A stretch of 64,000 nucleotides of DNA from Paramecium sonneborni (Eukaryota > Ciliophora > Oligohymenophorea > Peniculida > Parameciidae): the NCBI GenBank assembly GCA_905182985.1, contig CAJJDN010000145.1, forward strand, positions 107,394 to 171,393. Reading direction: 5' to 3'. Positions 27,828 to 36,195 of the stretch are shown piece by piece. A program made the translations under genes and the position numbers. The notes beneath the pieces were generated by a model. The model saw nothing but the letters and a program-made list of their open reading frames with translations. It did no database searches and was not told the DNA's origin. Numbering within the stretch: the stretch's first letter is position 1; each line of letters begins with the position of its first letter.

Positions 27828-28740
27828 GTTAACTTATTCATACAATAAATCTCTTTATGAATTCAATTAAATATTTTAAAAACATATATATTTATTAATC
27901 TTTTTAGTTTATATATATTTTAATAAAGATCTATTTTTAATATTATCTGATTTGAATAAAAAGTTTATCTAAACTTAAACTTAACTTCTTTATTGAAATT
28001 GGTATAATTATAGTTCAAAATAAGAGTAGGATATAAATTACTTATAATAGTATAAATATAATATTTATATTAAATTTAAATAAATGGAAGAGGAATTTAA
28101 ATAAAAGTGGGGTTTTGCAGCTCTTTTAAAGTATGCTTCAGAGAGAGAGAAGGATAAAGATAAACCAATATATAAATTATGGCATGGAATGAATTTAGAG
28201 GAATTAGGAGTACCTTTATAGGAAAATAAGTATATTAGTCTAATAAAATGAAATTAGATTACCTGGATAACCTACAAAGATTATATCACCTTTTATAGAT
28301 GATAATGCTACCCAACCAGATCCACTTTCAAAACCTCATGATTGGATTAAATAAAAATTAATGCCTCGTCCTAATAGTGTGAATAGAAAGAAAGAAATGT
28401 ATAGTTTATTTTCAGAAGAAACTAATTTCTATATATTTTATAATGTTATGGATGAAGAATAATAATTATTTGCTGTAGAAAATCTGTAAAATTGAATCAA
28501 ATATTATTATTATAGGTACTCAAAGGGATGGAAATATAATATAAGGAAGGAATAGTGGTTTAAGGATATTTCATTGATTAACAAGAATTTATATTCAGGA
28601 AAATATTTCAGTATTGCAAATTGGAAAATAATGGAAAGTTCATAAATTGACATGTAAGAATCTGATTTGTGCACACTTGAATAATTCTTCAATAATTAAA
28701 ATTAATGAATTTTATTGAATAATTTTAGAAAATTAAATGC
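27439..28740. repeat. first copy of 1,302-bp duplicated block (probable contig end)
   Basis: Begins GAGAAAACTCAAAAAAG within the 27352 gene and ends at the base before the N at 28741, having just entered the B-box/PHR gene (its ATG would be at 28705). The matching copy is 28742-30043, offset 1,303. Confidence 0.9.
28084..28708 (+). CDS. NOT2: CCR4-NOT complex subunit 2 (NOT2), first copy
   Basis: NOT2 is a core scaffold of the CCR4-NOT deadenylation complex and binds NOT1 and NOT3/5. ATG at 28084; introns of 28 nt (GTATATTAGT...AATTAG) and 30 nt (GTAAAATTGAA...TTATAG) give exactly 188 aa. The sequence follows the NOT2 C-terminal plan: WGFAALLKY, then LWHGMNLEELGVPL, then a LPGQPTKIISPFID segment in place of the usual P.F.SPW. 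It closes with the NOT-box part ETNFYIFYNVMDEEQQLFAV, SKGWKYNIRKEQWF and FSIANWKIMES. It lacks the N-terminal extension of animal CNOT2, so it is a minimal NOT2. The whole gene lies inside a duplicated block. Confidence 0.82.
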
Positions 28741-28741
28741 N
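28741..28741. other. single N: assembly join
   Basis: One undetermined base exactly between two direct copies of a 1,302-bp sequence. Confidence 0.95.
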
Positions 28742-29130
28742 GAGAAAACTCAAAAAAGAAACAATGCTTAAAAATAATTAGAATTTATTCTTAAAAGCAC
28801 ATAATTACGTTAAACAATTTAAAAGCCTGAAATTACTAAATAAATTTAAAGGGTGAATTATGAACAATCTTACATTCCAAGATCTTCATCTTAACCTTTT
28901 GTATATTTTGATTCTAATTGTTGGAAAGAAACATTAAACTCATTTACTAAATAATAAAAAGCATACGTGAGTTTATCAGAAATGCTCAGAATTGCAAATG
29001 GATTTAATTTGATGAATAAAAATGAAATAAATGATTTGAATTGCAAGTATAATAATTTATAATTAGTTATTTGCATTGTTTACATGAATTAGATTTAACA
29101 ATAACAACATTATTAAAAAGAATTGATTGA
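28742..29130 (+). pseudogene. 5'-truncated copy of the 27352 coiled-coil gene (assembly copy)
   Basis: Starts inside the coding sequence directly after the N, without the first 29 codons, and ends at the equivalent stop at 29128-29130. Probably the same gene seen twice. Confidence 0.75.
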
Positions 29131-29386
29131 GTTAACTTATTCATACAATAAATCTCTTTATGAATTCAATTAAATATTTTAAAAACATATATATTTATTA
29201 ATCTTTTTAGTTTATATATATTTTAATAAAGATCTATTTTTAATATTATCTGATTTGAATAAAAAGTTTATCTAAACTTAAACTTAACTTCTTTATTGAA
29301 ATTGGTATAATTATAGTTCAAAATAAGAGTAGGATATAAATTACTTATAATAGTATAAATATAATATTTATATTAAATTTAAATAA

Positions 29387-30011
29387 ATGGAAGAGGAATT
29401 TAAATAAAAGTGGGGTTTTGCAGCTCTTTTAAAGTATGCTTCAGAGAGAGAGAAGGATAAAGATAAACCAATATATAAATTATGGCATGGAATGAATTTA
29501 GAGGAATTAGGAGTACCTTTATAGGAAAATAAGTATATTAGTCTAATAAAATGAAATTAGATTACCTGGATAACCTACAAAGATTATATCACCTTTTATA
29601 GATGATAATGCTACCCAACCAGATCCACTTTCAAAACCTCATGATTGGATTAAATAAAAATTAATGCCTCGTCCTAATAGTGTGAATAGAAAGAAAGAAA
29701 TGTATAGTTTATTTTCAGAAGAAACTAATTTCTATATATTTTATAATGTTATGGATGAAGAATAATAATTATTTGCTGTAGAAAATCTGTAAAATTGAAT
29801 CAAATATTATTATTATAGGTACTCAAAGGGATGGAAATATAATATAAGGAAGGAATAGTGGTTTAAGGATATTTCATTGATTAACAAGAATTTATATTCA
29901 GGAAAATATTTCAGTATTGCAAATTGGAAAATAATGGAAAGTTCATAAATTGACATGTAAGAATCTGATTTGTGCACACTTGAATAATTCTTCAATAATT
30001 AAAATTAATGA
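29387..30011 (+). CDS. NOT2: CCR4-NOT complex subunit 2 (NOT2), second copy (same gene)
   Basis: Same as 28084-28708 at offset 1,303, with the same two introns and 188-aa product. This copy is joined to the correct downstream gene, whose ATG (30008-30010) overlaps the NOT2 stop TGA (30009-30011) in the string AATGA. After merging the contig overlap there would be one NOT2 gene. Confidence 0.8.
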
Positions 30012-31172
30012 ATTTTATTGAATAATTTTAGAAAATTAAATGCTCAAAGCATCCTTAAGCATCTATTTCTAATCTCTGTTTGAATCAAGAGTGTAAAGAA
30101 GAACAATACTTTTGTTAAAATTGTATTAAACTTCATTTAACTCATTCAACTTAAATTATTTATATGAAATAAATAGATAAGCTGCTTAAACGTCATACAA
30201 ATGTTAATGAGATGATATAAGATAAATAAGGATTGCAAGCTTATAATATATTTAAGACTTTAAAAAATGCTGTTGAAAATCGTCTTAATTAACTTGAAGA
30301 TGAATTAAGATAACTTATAATAAGATTAGTAAATGATTAAAAGATAAATGATTATGGATATAAGTTTCTTCAAAGTTTAAATTAATTTAATTAAGATGAT
30401 ATAAAAGAATTAAGATTATTCTTAATCAATCATCAATAAGACATTTAAAATAATTAAATCAATTTTAAAGAGAGAGAGAGTAAATAATAATTGATATAAC
30501 TTACATCCTATTTACAAGATAAATTACCTCACATTTAAAAGTCCCTAATTGATCAATTAGATTGTATTAATAGTACATTCTATACAAAAACAGAAAGAGT
30601 GGAAAGATTAAGAAAAGTTTGGATAGGTATTCATATAATTAATAATATAAATAGCTGATGATGGATAAAGCAAGCCTAGCATTTTTGATAAAACAACAAT
30701 AAGAGCTAATGTATTTTAAGTTCGAGATAAACAATTATATTTAGTAGGAATTTTCTAACCTATGCTATATAAAGGAAGTTATAATTCTACAAATTATGAT
30801 TCATAAGTAAAGACTCCTAAATTAATATATAAATTGCATGAAGATACAAATTTAACTAAATATATTTATAAATAACATAAAATCTTAGAACATGATAAAT
30901 TGCAAATAGTTGATGGACATTTATATTTTATAGAATTCAGAAATCCTGTGAAATTATTACCAAATAAGACTTATACAATATCCATATCTACAAAAGAGGC
31001 TAAATTATTTTAAACTTATCATTATTCTATGCCTGTAATTGATCATCCACTAATAAAATGGTAAACTGAAGATTTAACTGATTCTGATATTTTCATTAAG
31101 GGACCTTATGTATAACATATCTATTCCTATGCTAACATTGATTAAATTCCTAGTTTAGTAGTTAAAATATGA
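30008..31172 (+). CDS. B-box zinc finger, coiled coil and PHR-like domain protein
   Basis: Frame begins MNFIEQFQKI at 30008; one 28-nt intron (about 30627-30654) gives 378 aa ending at TGA 31170-31172. Residues about 12-50 form a B-box-like zinc module: CSKHP, LCLNQEC, YFCQNCIKLHLTH. Residues about 60-200 are a charged coiled coil. The C-terminal 170 residues resemble the PHR fold found in Highwire/PAM and BTBD1/2 proteins: TTIRANVFQVRDKQLYLVGI, FIEFRNPVKLLPNKTYTISI and IPSLVV at the end. That combination suggests a TRIM-like adaptor in ubiquitin signalling, without a visible RING. The PHR assignment is by motif memory and moderate. The start codon overlaps the stop of NOT2, so 5' UTR and upstream 3' UTR must overlap; a later start would lose no zinc ligand only up to Cys12. 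Confidence 0.68.
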
Positions 31173-31482
31173 GAATTTATAATTATAAGGAAAAATAAAA
31201 ATTTATAATAAATGTTAATGTAAATGATCCAAAGAATCTACATTTAATCAATAAAATCATTATTAATTCATATGAATTAGATCTAAATATAATGTATATT
31301 GTTATTTGCATCATGAATTATATTCTTTATATTTTGCTCTTTTAGAAATAACAGATAAAAGAAAAAGGAATCATGGGATATGTGTTTTTGTAATATAATG
31401 TTGTTAGCTGATTTGATTTATTCAACTATAGATTCTCAATATTTAAAAAAAATATATTTCTCTTTTAGCCGTTTTAATAAAA
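31173..31482. other. intergenic, nothing recognised
   Basis: About 310 AT-rich bases between two plus-strand genes. No frame with recognisable protein features on either strand, and no RNA gene seen. Confidence 0.5.
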
Positions 31483-31928
31483 ATGAAGCCAAAACTTACA
31501 AAAAAGATTTAATCTGTAAATTTCTTGAAAAACCAATATTCATCTCTTTATAAAGTCATGTAATTAGAGTTGATCACTTGAAAACATGAAGTCTCATCAA
31601 AAAAATACTCTATTATACTGATATCCTATCTTTTGGTTTAGCTAACGAAGTATAATTTCTTAAAATAACTGAAATTAGACCTATTGACATGGTAATTAAT
31701 GAAAAGTCTCCTAAAGAAGAAAAACTTCAAGAAAAACAGATATTAGTCCAAATTACTAAACTTCTAAAATATTCATAATTTTAATAACTAGATCTTGTGA
31801 TGAATATTTTTTAAAACTAAAGTCAAGAAGACTATTTGAATAATATTATTAGCCGAGATTAAAATAATAATATATACAAAAATGATAATTAATAATCAAG
31901 AAGGCAATCAATAATAGCAACTAATTGA
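31483..31928 (+). CDS. small unknown protein
   Basis: ATG at 31483; a 32-nt intron (GTAATTAGAG...ACATGAAG) removes an in-frame TGA and yields exactly 137 aa ending at TGA 31926-31928. The product starts MKPKLTKKIQSVNFLKN (basic, amphipathic, perhaps organellar), has a central ITEIRPIDMVINEKSPKEEK stretch, a helical region and an Asn/Gln/Arg-rich end. No family recognised. Its last four codons are repeated after the N at 33055. Support is mainly the intron and codon pattern. Confidence 0.5.
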
Positions 31929-32081
31929 AAAATAATAATAATCAAATTTAATTGCATAATCAAAGGAATTTTAATAAAAATTATCTTCTATTCTAATTGT
32001 ACAAATTTAAAATAGAAATACAGAAAGTTAAGCTAATAAAAAATAATTAGAAGTCTAATATTGTACCTTTAAAAATCTAAA

Positions 32082-32402
32082 TCATAAATTCTTAATGATC
32101 CACAAATGAATATTGAATAGAAAATTAAGATAAAAAGGTATATTCAAATTATTATAAAATTAGCTAGATACGTTTTTAGTCCAGTTGAGTATATGAAGAA
32201 GGAAACAAAATATTAAAAGAACGAGTTTTGCATTTTTTTGTATTATTACTGTAAATAGAGGTTGAAAATAAACCTCTGTAATTGGAAGATATCCTCCTAA
32301 TGTTTTTCTTCGATTAAATAAATCTACTGGTAGATAATCTTTTGATATCATTAATGCACTTTATTTAATTAAGGATATTCTGAGTAAATTAAAATTTATC
32401 AT
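32082..32402 (-). CDS. small putative membrane protein, first copy
   Basis: Minus frame from ATG at 32402 to TGA 32082-32084, 106 aa. It reads MINFNLLRISLIKQSALMIS, then DYLPVDLFNRRKTLGGYLP and ITEVYFQPLFTVII. A hydrophobic stretch LVLLIFCFLLHIL follows and could be one transmembrane helix. The DYLPVDLFNRRKTLGG part looks like genuine conserved protein. The end is uncertain because a short intron may remove the hydrophobic part. It is head-to-head with the MSP-like gene (129 bases between starts). No family recognised. Confidence 0.5.
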
Positions 32403-32531
32403 CTTAGGTCTTTATTTATGAAAGTTTTTGATTATTTAATTTAATTAACTACTAGACTATACAAATAAATATTCTTTAATAGTCTGATTACAAATGTTAT
32501 TTTGAAGGGATTTTATTAATTAATTTATAAA

Positions 32532-33054
32532 ATGGACACACTACGATTGAGTTCTCCTTAAATTGATTTTGAATATAATAAATTAGACAATATGCATTCT
32601 ACCATCACTTTATATAATGATACTCAACATCCTATTGCTTATAAGGTATTTTTTTATTTAATTCTGATTTTTAGTTTAAGGCTACTAATCTTAACATTTT
32701 TATGGTTAGACCTCCCTAAGGAATTGTTTTATCAAGACAGAGTTAATTAGTCAATATCACACTTCATAGCAAAGTTCTTGAAAATAATTCAATTAAAGAA
32801 TTCAATGAAAAAATATAATTGATTACAACCATCATCCATCAAGGTGTTCAAGGTGTTCAGGATATTGGATCCTTATTCTTAGATAAAATAAGGAGATTTG
32901 AAAAACAAAGAATTAATATTGCTATTCTTACCAAAGATAGAAAAATTGTTGCATAAAGCCAAGGAAATTCAAGTCAAATGTTTTAATCAGTTAATAAATA
33001 ATTTGGATAGGTTGAACCAGCACGTGTCATTGCAATTCCTACAGCTGATAAGGC
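32532..33054 (+). pseudogene. 3'-truncated copy of the MSP/VAP-like gene (assembly copy)
   Basis: Has the same start, 29-nt intron and MSP sequence as the complete gene at 33671, but stops at the N at 33055 within ...PTADKA. Best read as one end of an unmerged overlap rather than a broken gene. Confidence 0.8.
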
Positions 33055-33055
33055 N
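33055..33055. other. single N: assembly join
   Basis: One undetermined base exactly between two direct copies of a 1,138-bp sequence. Confidence 0.95.
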
Positions 33056-34193
33056 GCAACTAATTGAAAAATAATAATAATCAAATTTAATTGCATAATC
33101 AAAGGAATTTTAATAAAAATTATCTTCTATTCTAATTGTACAAATTTAAAATAGAAATACAGAAAGTTAAGCTAATAAAAAATAATTAGAAGTCTAATAT
33201 TGTACCTTTAAAAATCTAAATCATAAATTCTTAATGATCCACAAATGAATATTGAATAGAAAATTAAGATAAAAAGGTATATTCAAATTATTATAAAATT
33301 AGCTAGATACGTTTTTAGTCCAGTTGAGTATATGAAGAAGGAAACAAAATATTAAAAGAACGAGTTTTGCATTTTTTTGTATTATTACTGTAAATAGAGG
33401 TTGAAAATAAACCTCTGTAATTGGAAGATATCCTCCTAATGTTTTTCTTCGATTAAATAAATCTACTGGTAGATAATCTTTTGATATCATTAATGCACTT
33501 TATTTAATTAAGGATATTCTGAGTAAATTAAAATTTATCATCTTAGGTCTTTATTTATGAAAGTTTTTGATTATTTAATTTAATTAACTACTAGACTATA
33601 CAAATAAATATTCTTTAATAGTCTGATTACAAATGTTATTTTGAAGGGATTTTATTAATTAATTTATAAAATGGACACACTACGATTGAGTTCTCCTTAA
33701 ATTGATTTTGAATATAATAAATTAGACAATATGCATTCTACCATCACTTTATATAATGATACTCAACATCCTATTGCTTATAAGGTATTTTTTTATTTAA
33801 TTCTGATTTTTAGTTTAAGGCTACTAATCTTAACATTTTTATGGTTAGACCTCCCTAAGGAATTGTTTTATCAAGACAGAGTTAATTAGTCAATATCACA
33901 CTTCATAGCAAAGTTCTTGAAAATAATTCAATTAAAGAATTCAATGAAAAAATATAATTGATTACAACCATCATCCATCAAGGTGTTCAAGGTGTTCAGG
34001 ATATTGGATCCTTATTCTTAGATAAAATAAGGAGATTTGAAAAACAAAGAATTAATATTGCTATTCTTACCAAAGATAGAAAAATTGTTGCATAAAGCCA
34101 AGGAAATTCAAGTCAAATGTTTTAATCAGTTAATAAATAATTTGGATAGGTTGAACCAGCACGTGTCATTGCAATTCCTACAGCTGATAAGGC
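33056..34193. repeat. second copy of 1,138-bp duplicated block
   Basis: Same as 31917-33054 wherever compared, and continues into the unique 3' end of the MSP-like gene. Confidence 0.9.
33221..33541 (-). CDS. small putative membrane protein, second copy (same gene)
   Basis: Same as 32082-32402 at offset 1,139; see that entry. Probably one gene after the overlap is merged. Confidence 0.48.
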
Positions 34194-34325
34194 TTAAATT
34201 GAAGCTGAATACTTTTGCAATAAATTTGAAGTATTACAACAAGAAGTCACTAAAAAAGAATTAGAATTGGTAACTAATATTTTAATTAGAATAGCAAGAT
34301 GTATAAAAATTTAACAATATTTTGA
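33671..34325 (+). CDS. MSP-domain protein, VAP-like (VAMP-associated protein family)
   Basis: ATG at 33671; introns of 29 nt (GTATTTTTTTATTTAATTCTG...TTTTAG) and 20 nt (GTAACTAATATTTTAATTAG) give exactly 201 aa ending at TGA 34323-34325. The N-terminal domain follows the MSP immunoglobulin-like plan: LRLSSPQIDFEYN, TITLYNDTQHPIAYKFKATN, FMVRPPQGIVLSRQ, VNITLHSKV. MSP domains of VAP proteins bind FFAT motifs at ER contact sites. No C-terminal transmembrane helix is visible here, so it may be a soluble MSP protein rather than a true ER-anchored VAP. The C-terminal part is helical (EVLQQEVTKKELEL). Divergent from the small minus-strand gene. Confidence 0.75.
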
Positions 34326-34950
34326 TTGAAAGAGCAAATATAAAATCAGCATCTGGAAAATTGGATAAACTCATTTTCCTCATGTCCTTTTTTTTGTCTT
34401 TTTTATTAAGTTTATATTACCAAAATCAAATTATATAAGCAATCAAATTATGAATTTATTTCAGTATTATTAATATTTTGTAAAATAATAATAATTTAAT
34501 ATTCTAACAGATCATCAAGCTTCAACAAAAAAATTTCATTTAGAAATTTTGCTACTAAATCTGTGTAATATATTATTTTTTGTACATAAATATTTTATCT
34601 AAAGAAATTTACTTAAAGAGAAAGGTATTAAAATTTTTGGAGATAAAAGAAAAATTGTAAATTAGCTGATTGAGGTAGCTGATTAATTACCCAAAACTTA
34701 AATACCAAAATACCAGGGAACTTATCTAAATAATCAAAATTTAACAATATTTTAAGTATTTTAAATTATTATATTCTTAAAAAAATCATAATATATAAGT
34801 AATCAAGATTTAGTGATCTAAAATTCATGTTAAAATTAATTATTATTATCCTTTTTCGGTTTCTATCAAAGGCAAATTTTTTAATGTAGTATATAAAGCC
34901 AAAAATTAGAAATTACTCGAATTAATTAAATCTTCTTTATTTTATCATTC
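34326..34950. other. intergenic, with an in-frame upstream extension of the Myb gene
   Basis: No separate gene is recognised. A plus frame from ATG 34450 has no TGA and runs straight into the Myb ATG at 34951 (167 codons earlier). Part of it, about 34620-34740, looks protein-like (KGIKIFGDKRKIVNQLIE, then VADQLPKTQ), while the remainder does not. It could be an N-terminal extension of Myb, a small separate gene, or chance. Confidence 0.35.
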
Positions 34951-35757
34951 ATGAGGCTTCAGAGTAAGAGTGGGGAATAAATATTAAAGAATAAAGCAAA
35001 GAATGATAAAGAAAGTTACAAAAAAAAAGAGTTTTCGATCAGTTTAAGAAAGAAATGGTCTCTAGAAGAAGATAAAAAATTAACAACTTATACGACACTC
35101 TATGGTCATCATTGGCTTAAGGTAGCACAATAAATGGAAGAAAGAAATGCTTCTTAATGTTGTTAAAGGTGGAAAAGAATAAAAAAGTGCTTAGGTTTCA
35201 AACCAAACAAGGCTAAACGATGGACTTAAAATGAGGATGATGCGTTATTAAGAATTTTTAAAGAGATAGGTCCATAGTGGAATGCTATAGCTAGATAAAT
35301 GAAGATCAAAACAGGTAAATAGGTGAGGAGAAGGTATAAGAATTTCCTTGATCCAAATCTTAATCATGGACCTATCAATGAGGCAGAGGATGAAAGAATA
35401 TTTTAGAATTATCTTAAGTATGGATCCTAATGGAGCAAAATAGCATAAGAAATGCCTGGAAGATCTGTATAATATTGTTCATTTATAATTTAGGAAAATA
35501 TGGTAAAAAATCGCTTTTATTCATATATTAAGGAGAAATACCTAAATCAACCTAATCTGTATTTCAAAGTCAAACCACTTGACCAAGAAAACTTGTCAAA
35601 AGGTTCAAACATATTTCATTAATTTAAACATGAGTCATAAGAATAAAGACATCTTTAAGATATATTTAATGATTCTAATGAGATTGTCGATAACAATTAA
35701 TCGAGTTTTTTTTGGAATTAAGAATCAAAAGCTCAAATCCATTACCTATTCAAATGA
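34951..35757 (+). CDS. three-repeat Myb DNA-binding protein
   Basis: ATG at 34951; one 27-nt intron (GTATAATATTGTTCATTTATAATTTAG) gives exactly 259 aa to TGA 35755-35757. Three consecutive Myb repeats with the Trp pattern are visible: KKWSLEEDKKL...HHWLKVAQQM...QCCQRWKRI, then KRWTQNEDDALLRIFKEIG...WNAIARQM...QVRRRYKNFL, then NEAEDERIFQNYLKYGSQWS. The third repeat continues KIAQEMPGRS, spliced to ENMVKNRFYSYIKEK. This spacing is that of R1R2R3 Myb factors, so it is probably a nuclear sequence-specific DNA-binding regulator. The C-terminus is Gln/Asn/Ser-rich with no known domain. An alternative in-frame start lies at 34450. Confidence 0.85.
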
Positions 35758-36195
35758 ATAAGACTATGCAAAATGAGTTATAATATAAATATTGTGATTA
35801 ATTCGATAAAAAATACTTTTTTTATTCTGATGGTGACTTGAAATAAAACTGAGGAATTTATAAAATATTTATCAATAAATCGCTCTGCAATTTTTTTGGG
35901 TTTTTTGTTTATACTTAAATATACGACCTCTGTTTATATTAAATTTTATTAACCTAACGCAAAATAATATTAAATATAAATAAAATCTGTTTTTTATTCA
36001 AGAATTCAGAAGAAATTATTGTTTGTAATGGATTCTTCTATGGTGTACATCATTCTAGAAAAGGTTTTAAAAAGATAGAAATTACTGAAATTATTTAAAC
36101 TCGGCGAATTTCTCAAATATTTAAATCTTTATTTTTAAGTAAGTAGCCCCTAGCAGCTACATTCCCGAATTATAATTAAATTTATATTATGATAA
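35758..36195. other. intergenic, with one small possible ORF
   Basis: Between the Myb stop and the stop of the minus-strand membrane protein. A plus frame at 36028-36192 encodes 54 aa (MDSSMVYIILEKVLKRQKLL...), protein-like in its first 37 residues but too short to be sure. A GTAGC/GCTAC inverted repeat near 36143-36160 has a short loop and no clear role. No RNA gene seen. Confidence 0.35.

Larger units (their letters stand above)
28742..30043. repeat. second copy of 1,302-bp duplicated block
   Basis: Same sequence as 27439-28740 wherever compared, including all introns and intergenic bases. It continues past 30043 into unique sequence of the B-box/PHR gene. Identity across introns and spacers argues against an old gene duplication. 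Confidence 0.9.
31917..33054. repeat. first copy of 1,138-bp duplicated block (probable contig end)
   Basis: From GCAACTAATTG at the end of the preceding gene to the base before the N at 33055, cutting the MSP-like gene in mid-frame. The matching copy is 33056-34193, offset 1,139. Confidence 0.9.

Noticed and set aside
28084..30011. Tandem duplication of NOT2
   Set aside because: The copies match across introns and spacers, and the duplicated block begins and ends exactly at an N. An assembly overlap is the simpler explanation.
36143..36160. tRNA-like hairpin at GTAGC...GCTAC
   Set aside because: Only a five-base stem with a short loop; no further arms, no anticodon arm and no terminator.
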